Shown here: piece after piece, positions 8,070 to 15,975 of the stretch
How the letters are laid out: each line of letters begins with the position of its first letter
Numbering within the stretch: position 1 is the stretch's first letter
NCBI GenBank assembly: GCA_947476405.1
Contig: CANJQG010000005.1
Location: 1-64,000 of the forward strand
Reading direction: 5' to 3'
DNA from: Thiotrichales bacterium
Lineage (GTDB): Bacteria; Pseudomonadota; Gammaproteobacteria; Francisellales; CACEW01
Length of the DNA stretch: 64,000 bases
Notes under the pieces: model-generated
The model's database searches: none
Told to the model about the DNA's origin: nothing
Seen by the model: only the letters and a program-made list of their open reading frames with translations
Program-made: the position numbers and the translations under genes

Positions 8070-8957
8070 ATGAATACTAAGAAAAAAGCCTCTGCTGCGT
8101 TGGCTTTAAAAATGGGGGCAACGGTTACCGCCCTCATTACATTAGGCTTTGCCTTTGCCGAATCAGCAAAGCTACGCGTGGCGCACGAGCGTCCTGCTGA
8201 AGTGGCAGGTGCCGTAGGGATGCCCCTTGCATTTGGGATGTTGTCTGCTGCAGCGGGGGTATTTCACGATGCATCGATGTCAAAACTAAAGGTATGGCTA
8301 TTGCTGGGGGCTGCCTGTGTTGCAATATTAACGGGTGCGGGAAATTTAATCTTACAGAAGCCTCAAATCAATAATGTTGGATTGGGCATTACAACTGCTG
8401 TGTTTTCCAGTCTGTATCCAAGAGGTTTAGCGACAGTTGGGGGTCTCCTCACTTTGCCGGTTATTCTGACGAGTGTATTGGAGTTTTTTTCTAGTACGAT
8501 TTCGACGTTGATGGCAGATCATCCTGAAGGACGTGCATTCAATGATGCTTTGCTTCCTCTGGCCTTTACATTGCTTGCCACTGCGCATGCAAGGCAAGAA
8601 TTTGATAAAACAGATAATTTATTCAACAAAACATGTTCAGGTACGACTGTTTTTTTGATTGCAGGAGTTTGTTTAGCCTCTTTTGCATCCTCATTTACGC
8701 CTGTTTCTGCTCCTATTATTTTAGCGTTCATGGCCGCTGCATCTGTTGGTTTCTCGATGGGAGGTGCTGTGGATTTCTTTCATCGTGCTCGCCAATCTGA
8801 CTCTGGGGATGCGGTGCCTTTAATAAATGTGGCGACTGTGAAATACGATGCCGTCAGTCCCGTCAGTCCCGTCAGTCCCGTCAGTCCCGTCAGTCCCGTC
8901 AGTCCCCTGGTGTGGGCAGTTGTGGATGAGTCGGTTGAGCATATCCTTAGAGCCTGA
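8070..8957 (+). CDS. Hypothetical polytopic membrane protein with VSP tandem repeat
   Basis: I do not recognise this 295-aa protein. It has a short basic start, then about seven hydrophobic segments (around residues 10-30, 45-65, 78-97, 105-150, 165-180, 195-215 and 220-240). The C-terminal 50 residues are a soluble tail with six Val-Ser-Pro units in a row. The ATG at 8070 is preferred to a TTG at 8058 because it begins the typical MNTKKK charge cluster. It stands alone between the glyoxalase gene and the relic region. Confidence 0.6.
   Translation: MNTKKKASAALALKMGATVTALITLGFAFAESAKLRVAHERPAEVAGAVGMPLAFGMLSAAAGVFHDASMSKLKVWLLLGAACVAILTGAGNLILQKPQINNVGLGITTAVFSSLYPRGLATVGGLLTLPVILTSVLEFFSSTISTLMADHPEGRAFNDALLPLAFTLLATAHARQEFDKTDNLFNKTCSGTTVFLIAGVCLASFASSFTPVSAPIILAFMAAASVGFSMGGAVDFFHRARQSDSGDAVPLINVATVKYDAVSPVSPVSPVSPVSPVSPLVWAVVDESVEHILRA
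8853..8906 (+). repeat. Six tandem copies of a 9-bp unit (GTCAGTCCC)
   Basis: Six identical copies of GTCAGTCCC stand in a row inside the 3' part of the 8070 gene. The unit is three codons long, so changes in copy number keep the frame and only lengthen or shorten a Val-Ser-Pro repeat in the C-terminal tail. The complete identity of the copies suggests recent slippage. Confidence 0.95.
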
Positions 8958-8977
8958 ATTTTGACTGTAGAAGCCTG

Positions 8978-9303
8978 TGCAGGTCAATTGTAGGGTTCAT
9001 TTCCTGCCTGAGTGATAATAAATCTATTGACCAAGTTAAAATCATCGATTAAGCTGTCTTAGAAAAGATCATTGCGGAGAAAGAAGTAATGCCAAAATTG
9101 ATGTCCATGGAAGACTATTAAGCTTTGAAAAAAAGTATCAAAGCGATGGCCCCATTTGGATTAAAAAATGTGAAAACGATTCAGATTCAAACGGATCACT
9201 TGGCAGTGAATTAACAAAAAAAGGGCTGAAATAAAGTTGAAAATACTGCTTCTCATTGCGCTTTGGAGAGGGCAGTAGAAATTTATTATAGGAGGAGTTT
9301 AAG
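8978..9303 (+). pseudogene. Mosaic relic of the 0.4-7.3 kb region (decayed duplicate with internal deletions)
   Basis: This stretch has no intact gene. Four blocks match earlier parts of the window in the same order and strand. 9009-9140 matches 393-524 (leader and start of the 472 gene, with a TAA at codon 11). 9142-9173 matches 4172-4203 (DUF3540). 9165-9264 matches 4443-4543 (DUF3540 end and MFS start). 9258-9318 matches 7281-7340 (GNAT end, ribosome binding site and first five GFA codons). Similarity weakens upstream to about 8978. Two joins fall in short shared words, AAAATGTG and GCGCTT. This is the pattern of an old tandem duplication whose second copy lost its interior. Confidence 0.85.
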
Positions 9304-10002
9304 ATGCAAAAATTAACTGAAGCCGAACGTCTTAACAAAATGCGTCAAGACTTTGTTGCCAACGTCTCTCATGAGTTACGGACCCCTCTGACGGTCATTC
9401 ACGGCTATGTTGAAACCTTGTTGGCCCTCCATGCACAGGATGCTCAATTAGCAGATATTTTTACCAATATGCGGCAGCAAACGACACGAATGGAAACTTT
9501 GATCGAAGATTTACTTCTGCTGGCAAAGATCGAAAACGAATCATCCAGGGCGGTGTTTGAACCGGTCAATCTCATGGATATGCTGGCGTTAATTCGGGAA
9601 GATATGCAGCATCTAGGCAAAAACCATCAGCTGATTTGGCAACTTGATCCCCATTTGGAATTGTTAGGCGATGCTGCTGAATTGCGCAGTGCGTTCTCCA
9701 ACTTGATCACCAATGCCATCCGCTACACCAAAGCGGAGGGCAAAATTATCATTCAAACAGGCCCTGGATATTTTAAAGTACATGACAGCGGCATTGGTAT
9801 TGCGCCTGAAAATCTTTCCCGCATTACGGAACGCTTTTACCGCGTAGACAAAGGCCGCTCCCGCGAATCAGGCGGAACCGGCCTCGGCTTGGCGATTGTT
9901 AAACATGTGCTGCTGCGTCATCAAGCTGAATTGCAGATTGAAAGCACCTTGGGTATCGGCAGCACCTTTACCTGCTTTTTTCCAAAAAATCGTCAGAAAT
10001 AA
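9304..10002 (+). CDS. phoR: Truncated PhoR-type sensor histidine kinase (kinase core only)
   Basis: The 232-aa product begins MQKLT, taken from the GFA gene start, and then continues in PhoR sequence. The H box FVANVSHELRTPLTVIHGY carries the phospho-accepting His. The N box SNLITNAIRYT, the G1 box VHDSGIGI, the F region RITERFYRV and the G2 box GGTGLGLAIVKH follow. A full PhoR of about 430 residues has membrane segments and a PAS domain before the H box; both are absent. The start has an excellent AGGAGG site that came with the relic. It may act as a soluble kinase or be a pseudogene. No complete phoB is nearby. Its 3' end overlaps the convergent porin gene by ten bases. Confidence 0.8.
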   Translation: MQKLTEAERLNKMRQDFVANVSHELRTPLTVIHGYVETLLALHAQDAQLADIFTNMRQQTTRMETLIEDLLLLAKIENESSRAVFEPVNLMDMLALIREDMQHLGKNHQLIWQLDPHLELLGDAAELRSAFSNLITNAIRYTKAEGKIIIQTGPGYFKVHDSGIGIAPENLSRITERFYRVDKGRSRESGGTGLGLAIVKHVLLRHQAELQIESTLGIGSTFTCFFPKNRQK

Positions 10003-11210
10003 GCGGTAGCATCCAAAGTCGCAGTATACGTATCCTGTCCATTGTACAGGGTGCCATAGGTCAACTCAGGCCCAAGATAGACATTTTTCCAATACTCGCC
10101 TTGAACACTACCAATCCATTGATGATTAAAGCCCATCAGTGTTTTCAGCCCCTCTTGAAAATGACCCTCCAGAGGCATGCCCACATGTTGCATATTATGC
10201 GTCTCACTATCACTCAACTGCCAGAAATAAGGCGAGTTCAATAAGCTAAATTGACCACTCACGCCCAACATCCAGGATGAGAGTAAGCTCGTATTTTGAT
10301 TATCAATCGTTGCACCATGCACGGTTGAGGCATACTCTCCCAAAAATGAAATGGCTTTGATTCCTACATTGAAGTTCGCATCCCAAGCTGGATTATGTGC
10401 CGCCCCTTGAGCAAAAGCAGCCCCCAGGCCAGATGCCGTCCCCACCATATTGCTTAAATAACTGGCTCCAAAATGGGTATGAAACTGACCCATATTTTTA
10501 GAAAAGTCCACCGTAAATAAAGCATCGATGCTGTTATTTATCGTGCTCTGATTATTATAAAGAGAGGCAATCAAAGTGACAGGCCCCAGAATAGCATTGC
10601 CCGAAATCTGATTAGTCGGTGAAACCCGATACACATTAGTGGTCAGGGTATTATTCAAAGGTCCATTGCCACTAAACATCCCAAAGGGTAGGTAGGTTGA
10701 ACCTGCCGTCACAAATAGCGGAGTCTTACTCTCTAAATCACCGGCCATCAAAAAGGCCCGATCAACCACTACGCTATTATTGCTGCCATTTTTTAGAGAA
10801 ATAAAGGTCATCGCATCCTGACCCAAATTGGCCTCTGTAAATAAATAGAGCTTAGTCAGTGCAACACTACTGCCTCCGGCATATTGAGTATGAGTCGTTG
10901 TATTCAATGAATCCCCATTCCAATCTTGTAAATCTGCCTCAATTTGGCCGCCCAAAACCACAGCCGTATTTTGCTGACGATTTTTTAATAATTGCAGCGG
11001 CATGTTCACTTTGGATAAAGTCCCAAAAGGATCCGCTGCATCCAAACCGATCACACTACGGAAAGCCGTTTGAGTGCTTTGATCGATTTGATTGACTTGT
11101 GCTTGTAGGGCATTAATCTGTGCCTGCAGTGGGTTCACTGCACTGGATGAATCCGCGAATAAAGGGCCTGTGGCCAAAACCATGGCAAGACTGATCATTT
11201 TTAGTTTCAT
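9993..11210 (-). CDS. LbtU-like outer membrane porin (DUF3573 family)
   Basis: The 405-aa protein has a signal peptide (MKLKMISLAMVLATGPLFA). A short coiled coil with LQAQINALQAQVNQ follows, and then a long alternating beta pattern ends in an aromatic residue (TAYF), as in outer membrane barrels. This layout is that of the LbtU family of Legionella, where LbtU takes up legiobactin, and of related DUF3573 proteins. It is directly downstream of pstB with a 12-base gap, so it may be read with pstSCAB and carry phosphate or an organophosphate rather than a siderophore; this is inferred from position. Confidence 0.7.
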   Translation of the reverse strand: MKLKMISLAMVLATGPLFADSSSAVNPLQAQINALQAQVNQIDQSTQTAFRSVIGLDAADPFGTLSKVNMPLQLLKNRQQNTAVVLGGQIEADLQDWNGDSLNTTTHTQYAGGSSVALTKLYLFTEANLGQDAMTFISLKNGSNNSVVVDRAFLMAGDLESKTPLFVTAGSTYLPFGMFSGNGPLNNTLTTNVYRVSPTNQISGNAILGPVTLIASLYNNQSTINNSIDALFTVDFSKNMGQFHTHFGASYLSNMVGTASGLGAAFAQGAAHNPAWDANFNVGIKAISFLGEYASTVHGATIDNQNTSLLSSWMLGVSGQFSLLNSPYFWQLSDSETHNMQHVGMPLEGHFQEGLKTLMGFNHQWIGSVQGEYWKNVYLGPELTYGTLYNGQDTYTATLDATAYF

Positions 11211-11222
11211 TGGTTGCTCCTT

Positions 11223-11936
11223 CTATTGGCTAAAATTAAGGTAATTTTGGGCTGCAGGTTCATGAATGGGTAGCACCTTCCCATCTTGCATAAACAAAAT
11301 GGCATCCCCCAGCCGTTTAGCTTGAGCGAGATTATGGGTCACCATGATGATCAAATAATCTTGACGCAGGCGATCGATCAAGGTCTCAATTTTTTGAGTT
11401 GACGCTGGATCAAGCGAGGAGGTCGGCTCATCCAGAAGCAAGACTTTTGGTTCTGTAGCCAGGGTACGCGCAAAACAAAGACGCTGTTGTTGCCCGCCGG
11501 ATAATGCAAAAGCGGAACGTTTGAGCGTATCTTTGACTTCCTCAAACAAACCCACCTCCCGTAAAAGGCGCTCCACCTCGCACTGTAATTCGGCTCGTGA
11601 AAATCGGCGATGCAGTTTGAGGGCAAAGGCGATATTGTCAAAAATCGACAAGGCAAAGGGCGTGGGCTTTTGAAAGACCATGCCCACCTCTGCACGCAAT
11701 CTTTGTAGATTCACTTTTTTCGTAAGAATATCCTCCCCATCGACACGCACTTCACCGCGAATATTCTGATGTGCATGCAAGGCGTCCATGCGATTAAATA
11801 CCCGGAGGAAGGTCGATTTTCCTGAACCTGAAGCACCAATCAAGGTATAGACTTTCTTGTCTTCAAAGTGCAGTGTAATGCCTTTTAAAACGGGCCTGGC
11901 CTCATAATCAAAATGCAGATTTTTAACGTCAATCAT
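11223..11936 (-). CDS. pstB: Phosphate ABC transporter ATP-binding protein PstB
   Basis: The 237-aa ATPase powers high-affinity phosphate import. It shows Walker A GASGSGKST, the Q loop GMVFQKPTPF typical of PstB, signature LSGGQQQR, Walker B VLLLDEP with the D loop SSLD, and the switch His in THN. I start it at the ATG at 11936, which overlaps the pstA stop by four bases (ATGA). The frame stays open upstream to 12206, but that part is a shadow of pstA. It is slightly shorter than most PstB proteins (about 250-260). Confidence 0.93.
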   Translation of the reverse strand: MIDVKNLHFDYEARPVLKGITLHFEDKKVYTLIGASGSGKSTFLRVFNRMDALHAHQNIRGEVRVDGEDILTKKVNLQRLRAEVGMVFQKPTPFALSIFDNIAFALKLHRRFSRAELQCEVERLLREVGLFEEVKDTLKRSAFALSGGQQQRLCFARTLATEPKVLLLDEPTSSLDPASTQKIETLIDRLRQDYLIIMVTHNLAQAKRLGDAILFMQDGKVLPIHEPAAQNYLNFSQ

Positions 11937-12751
11937 AGTGCACTCCTTTTTGCTAAAAAATAACGGGCTAAAATACTGGCTACCAGAACAATGCCGATCA
12001 TGAGCAAAGCACCGGCGTTTGCAAGCGCCTGCCAGCTTGCATCGGGGCTCATGGCAAAATTGTATAAGGTTACAGGTAGACTTGCGGTAGGCTCCAAAAA
12101 GTTTTTGTTTAAATAAGAGCTGCTGAGGCTGGTAAACAACAAGGGCGCGGTTTCGCCGAATAAACGAGCAAAAGTCAAAATAACGATGCCAATGAGTCCT
12201 CGGCAAATAGACAAGATCATCAATTTAACCACACTGGAGTCGCGTGCTCCTAAAGCAAAACCTGCTTCTTTCAAGGCTGGAGGCAACGTCAGCAGTAAAT
12301 CCTCGCTGCCGCGCGCCACCATAGGAATAGCTAAAAATGATAACGTAATACCCCCTGCCAATGCTGAAAACTGACCCATCGGCACCACAATCAGTAAATA
12401 AACAAATAACCCATATAAAATCGACGGCAGGCTGAGCAAGGTATCATTCATCAGCTGAATCGGTACAATCCAGCGCTTTTGTTTATGAATCACCAAAATA
12501 TTACCAAGCAACACACCCACTGGAATCGCAATCAATAAGGCAAATCCCACCATTTCAAAAGATCCCAATAGGGCATTCAGCAATCCGCCTTCCACACCTG
12601 GAGGCGGTGTAATCTGTGTGATTAAACTTAAGTTAAGTGCGCTTTTCCCGTTTTCAAATAAGGTCCAGATTAAATTGACGATGGGAATAAAAAAAGCGAC
12701 CAGCAAGCACAAACCTAATATTCCGACGCATCTTGATTTCAATGCACGCAT
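11933..12751 (-). CDS. pstA: Phosphate ABC transporter permease PstA
   Basis: The 272-aa inner membrane protein has about six membrane segments and the permease loop ARGSEDLLLTLPPALKEAGFALGA, which is the EAA-type contact with the ATPase. The N terminus has one membrane segment before a periplasmic loop with the substrate path. It forms the channel with PstC. It lies one base after pstC and overlaps pstB by four bases, so the genes are translated as one unit. Confidence 0.92.
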   Translation of the reverse strand: MRALKSRCVGILGLCLLVAFFIPIVNLIWTLFENGKSALNLSLITQITPPPGVEGGLLNALLGSFEMVGFALLIAIPVGVLLGNILVIHKQKRWIVPIQLMNDTLLSLPSILYGLFVYLLIVVPMGQFSALAGGITLSFLAIPMVARGSEDLLLTLPPALKEAGFALGARDSSVVKLMILSICRGLIGIVILTFARLFGETAPLLFTSLSSSYLNKNFLEPTASLPVTLYNFAMSPDASWQALANAGALLMIGIVLVASILARYFLAKRSAL

Positions 12752-12752
12752 T

Positions 12753-13556
12753 TCAGACCTCCTGTCTCAATAAAATTCGGGCCAGCAAAATCATGCCAAA
12801 ACTCATCACCAGCAAAATCAGGCCTAAGCCATATAAACTTGCCGGATAAAGCCCACTGGCTGCCTCGCCAAACTCATTTGCAATGGTAGCCGATAAAGTG
12901 GTGGCAGGCGTAAAAAGGGATAGACTCAGTCGATGAGAATTACCCAGTACAAACGAGACGGCCATCGTTTCTCCCAATGCGCGTGCCAGAGCTAGAATCG
13001 TTGTCCCCCAAAGGGGTCTCTTTAATTGCCTGCAATAAATTCCAAGCAGCTCACTCTTGAAAGCCCCCACTCCATATGCAGCCTCACGGGTTTGCGGGGA
13101 GACCTGACTGATTAAATCTACCATTAAGGCAATGATCATGGGCAGAATCATCACCGCCAGGATTAATCCAGCCGTCAATAAGCCTAGTCCCACAAGCGGA
13201 ATCAGCACAAACATCGCCCACATCCCATACACAATACTGGGAATTCCCATGCATAAATCCATCGCCAAACGCACCCATTTTTTGACGGAACCGGGCAGAT
13301 ATTCCTGAATGACAAAAGCAATGATCAAGCCAATCGGTGCTGCAATCAGGATGGCCAAGAAGGCGCTCACTAGCGTCCCCAAAATAGCTGATAAAGCACC
13401 CAATGCAGGCACACTTGGATTCCAATCACTGCGATACAAAAACGCCCAGCCAAAGTGATGCCAGGCAGGGGCACTTTGGTCAGCCAAGACCGCAAATAAG
13501 CCAATGACCAATAAAATCAGCAGGCTTAAGCTGATGTTTTTTGAGAGTGAGTACAT
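12753..13556 (-). CDS. pstC: Phosphate ABC transporter permease PstC
   Basis: The 267-aa inner membrane permease has about six membrane segments. The region GSVKKWVRLAMDLCMGIPSIVYGMW matches the PstC signature, followed by the cytoplasmic loop with SPQTREAAYGVGAFKSE, which docks on PstB. It pairs with PstA. Two bases separate it from pstS and one from pstA. It is shorter than the E. coli protein (319), mainly in the first periplasmic loop. Confidence 0.92.
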   Translation of the reverse strand: MYSLSKNISLSLLILLVIGLFAVLADQSAPAWHHFGWAFLYRSDWNPSVPALGALSAILGTLVSAFLAILIAAPIGLIIAFVIQEYLPGSVKKWVRLAMDLCMGIPSIVYGMWAMFVLIPLVGLGLLTAGLILAVMILPMIIALMVDLISQVSPQTREAAYGVGAFKSELLGIYCRQLKRPLWGTTILALARALGETMAVSFVLGNSHRLSLSLFTPATTLSATIANEFGEAASGLYPASLYGLGLILLVMSFGMILLARILLRQEV

Positions 13557-13558
13557 GA

Positions 13559-14383
13559 TTATATCCCAGCAACAGGAGCATAATTTAAGGCTTTTGCGGC
13601 TTCAGGATGTGCAAAACAGTAGCTGAAAAATGCATTCAATGCAGAGCTGCTCGGGCTATTCTTAGGTACAATCACGTACGTCGTGGCCATCATCAACGGT
13701 GTATTTGCTGTGCTCAGATTATTTTGCTTCGCATAGGCATATTCCACATAGCCGATGGAGCCAGGAATGGTTTTGACAAAATTGGCCACCCCCGCATTTC
13801 CTTTGGCCCCAACACCCGTGGGCCAGGAGACCGTTGTATCTGAGCCAATGGTGCTTTTGAATTGCGGCGAGGCTTTATCAAGATACTGAGTAAAATTATA
13901 AGTCGTCCCTGAGCCATCAGCCCGATACACCACCGTAATAGCCTGATGCGGCAGCTTTAATTCTGGATTGAGCTTCTGAATCGCCGAGTCATCCCAGTAT
14001 TTGATCTGCCCCAAATAAATATTGGCCAGTGTCATGCTGTCCAAAGTAATACGGCCATTTACTTTCAGATTATCACTTAAAACAATTTGCCCGCGTGCCA
14101 GCGGAAATTGCTTCCATTTCTCTATCACTAAATTTGCTGGATCAACGGGTTTGTCAGTAGCTGCAAAGGCCACGGTGCCTGCTTTTAATTGTGCAATCCC
14201 TCCAGCTGAGCCAATGGCCTGATAGTTGATGTGTATCCCGGTTGCTGTGGCGTAATCACTGGCCCAGACACTCAATACAGGATACACAAAGGTCGATCCT
14301 GCACCTGTAATCGTGGTTGCCGCCAATGCGGGTAAGCTAAAGCTCACTGCTAAAGCCAGGACGCCTAATTTCACTTTCATCAT
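13559..14383 (-). CDS. pstS: Phosphate-binding periplasmic protein PstS
   Basis: The 274-aa protein has a signal peptide ending in PALA and then the PstS core: TITGAGSTFVYPVLSVWA, the phosphate-binding loop IGSAGGIAQLKAGTVAFAATDKP and YRADGSGTTYNFTQYL with the Arg, Asp, Ser and Thr ligands. It delivers phosphate to PstCA. It is the first gene of pstSCAB; phoU is not in the cluster. A three-repeat Pho box lies 48 bases upstream, so activation by PhoB under phosphate limitation is expected. The start is ATG 14383, with ATG 14380 as an alternative. Confidence 0.95.
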   Translation of the reverse strand: MMKVKLGVLALAVSFSLPALAATTITGAGSTFVYPVLSVWASDYATATGIHINYQAIGSAGGIAQLKAGTVAFAATDKPVDPANLVIEKWKQFPLARGQIVLSDNLKVNGRITLDSMTLANIYLGQIKYWDDSAIQKLNPELKLPHQAITVVYRADGSGTTYNFTQYLDKASPQFKSTIGSDTTVSWPTGVGAKGNAGVANFVKTIPGSIGYVEYAYAKQNNLSTANTPLMMATTYVIVPKNSPSSSALNAFFSYCFAHPEAAKALNYAPVAGI

Positions 14384-14416
14384 TTTTACGTCTCTTTCTG
14401 TTGTTTGAATGGGAGT

Positions 14417-14459
14417 AATATAATGGGCTATTGTGAAAGCCTAATGAACTTGATGTGAA
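14417..14459 (-). promoter_or_regulatory. Pho box (three direct repeats) and -10 of the pst promoter
   Basis: Read on the minus strand, three seven-base repeats TTCACAT, TTCATTA and TTCACAA stand 11 bases apart (plus-strand 14453-14459, 14442-14448 and 14431-14437). This is the geometry of a PhoB site, where 7-bp repeats are separated by 4 bases. TATATT at 14417-14422 fits a -10 element a short way downstream, with the Pho box replacing the -35. The site lies 48 bases upstream of pstS. An inverted TTCACAT copy touches the start of the divergent 14471 gene. Confidence 0.7.
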
Positions 14460-14470
14460 AAAAACTTCAC

Positions 14471-14839
14471 ATGCCGAATATTCTGCTGATTGAAGATGAG
14501 GTCTTATTGCAATTGAGTCAGTTACTGAAAAAGCAACTACGGGGAGAGGATATTCTCTGCCGTTTTGGGGGAGAAGAATTTATTATCGCTCTGCCAGAAA
14601 TCGATCTTGAAGCAGTCAAAGCACGCGCTGAAACATTGCGAGAGGCTGTTTCTAAGAAAGGGATGGAGTATCAAGGAAAAAACCTGAGCAATATTACCAT
14701 TTCATTAGGTTTGGTCTTGTTTCCAGAGGGAGGAGCCAATATTCAAGCTCTGGTTCATGCAGCGGATCAGGCTCTGTATCAAGCGAAAAAAGAGGGCTAT
14801 CGATTTAACGTGACGCCGCAATCACCTCAGAAAAAATAG
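14471..14839 (+). pseudogene. Chimera: response regulator N terminus joined to C-terminal part of a GGDEF domain
   Basis: The 122-aa frame begins MPNILLIEDE, the first strand and acidic pair of a receiver domain. It then jumps into the second half of a GGDEF domain: LLKKQLRGEDILCRFGGEEF with an intact GGEEF active site, the AETLREAV helix, ISLGLVLFPEGG and AADQALYQAKKEG. The receiver phospho-Asp and the GGDEF metal-binding Asp half are missing, so cyclic-di-GMP synthesis is unlikely. The join falls at a shared Asp-Glu pair. The front may be phoB, because the gene is divergent from pstS across a Pho box, or a PleD-like protein with an internal deletion. There is no clear ribosome binding site. 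Confidence 0.7.
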
Positions 14840-14842
14840 CTT

Positions 14843-15799
14843 TCATCGGTTCACAGTATTGTTGCTCATGGTCTCGCCGCGCTTGGTTTGGTTGGGGAAG
14901 ATATAATCTGACTCACCCCTAAACTGTTTGAGCTCTTGTAGAATTGCCAAAACCTGCTTGGAAAGTGGCACGATATGGGGGCGGCGCATTTTCATGCGTT
15001 CGGCAGGGATCATCCAGGTTGCGCTTGGTTCGTCGATTTCTTCCCATTTTGCCTTGATCAATTCGCTTGTTCTCACGAAGGTGAGGAGTAGCATTTTGAC
15101 GGCTAGGCACGTGATTTCGTAAAGCCGAGCTTTGTTATTTTCTAAACTCTTCAGAAAGGCGGGCAGGTCTTTTACATCCAGTGCGGTGTAATGGGTGTGC
15201 ACGACTGGCTTTAAGGCGTCCTTTAGGTCTGAGGCAGGATTTCTATCAGACCTTGCAGTCAAAATGGCATATCTGAAAATCCGAGTGCAATACTGCAAAG
15301 TACGGTGAGCCAATTCATGCGCTGCGCGCTTCTCGATTTTTTTGAATGCATCCAGTAGCTCCAGCGCTGCAATTTCAGCGATGGGGCGCCTGCCTATTTC
15401 CGGAAAAATATCTCGCTCCAGGCGGTGCAAAATATCTTCTCCATGTTTTTTTGTCCAGGTATGTAGATTGTTTTCGTGCCATTCACGCGCGACTGCTTCA
15501 AAGCTGTTTTGTTCTCTGATGGAGACCATGCGCTTTTCTTGCTTTTTGGCTTGAGATGGATCAGTGCCTGCAGCAAGTAGCTCGCGCGCATCTCGGCGTT
15601 TGTCACGGGCATCGACGAGGCTGACTTCGGGGTAAATGCCGATGGCTAGCTTGCGCTCTTTTCCTGCGAAGCGATATTTCATACGCCAGCATCTTGTGCC
15701 ATTGGGTTTGACTAATAGATAGAGGCCTTCGCCATCGGCAAGCTTATATTCCTTGGCTTTGGGCTTCGCGTTTTTACAGATCAGATCGTTGAGACTCAT
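14843..15799 (-). pseudogene. P4-type tyrosine integrase, C-terminally truncated
   Basis: The 318-aa product has the N-terminal DUF4102 arm-binding domain (LADGEGLYLLVKPNGTRCWR, IGIYPEVSLVDARDKR), the core-binding domain and the start of the catalytic domain with the first catalytic Arg in LTFVRTSELI and the HIVPLSKQ strand. It stops at MSNNTVNR, just where the H-x-x-R box, the second His and the Tyr nucleophile should follow, so it lacks about 80 residues and cannot recombine. It points away from tRNA-Ser, as expected for an island integrated at the tRNA 3' end. The stop is three bases from the end of the GGDEF chimera, so a deletion probably removed the rest. Confidence 0.85.
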
Positions 15800-15801
15800 A
15801 G

Positions 15802-15840
15802 TGGGGGCCTCCTGAAATTTGCCCCTTCAGGGGGCCCCCA
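15802..15840 (-). promoter_or_regulatory. Hairpin that covers the integrase ribosome binding site
   Basis: TGGGGGCC (15802-15809) and CCTGAA (15811-15816) pair with TTCAGG (15826-15831) and GGCCCCCA (15833-15840). This gives a 14-pair stem with one internal mismatch and a nine-base loop. On the minus-strand transcript the integrase Shine-Dalgarno AGGAGG (complement of 15808-15813) is inside the 3' arm, a few bases before the AUG at 15799. The stem would hide it and should lower translation. Confidence 0.6.
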
Positions 15841-15855
15841 AAAGGGCCCCCAAAA
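15832..15855. repeat. Tandem 12-bp direct repeat GGGCCCCCAAAA
   Basis: Two perfect, adjacent copies (15832-15843 and 15844-15855) lie between the integrase gene and tRNA-Ser. Short direct repeats in this position are often arm-type binding sites of the integrase or its excision factor; that role is an inference. The first copy overlaps the hairpin arm. Confidence 0.7.
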
Positions 15856-15975
15856 AGTTTGGGCACGCTTGTGTGCGATGACAACTTCTGAAATGATAAT
15901 ATCGTGTATTTTCAACGTTTGCAAGATACATTCCTCCAATCATGATGATTATTGAATGCTCTTAAAAAGAATGGT

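Noticed and set aside
8853..8906. Possible CRISPR array
   Set aside because: Units are 9 bp with no spacers; it is a coding tandem repeat.
9138..9338. Minus-strand open frame of 66 codons
   Set aside because: It runs antisense through the mosaic relic and phoR start, with no homology.
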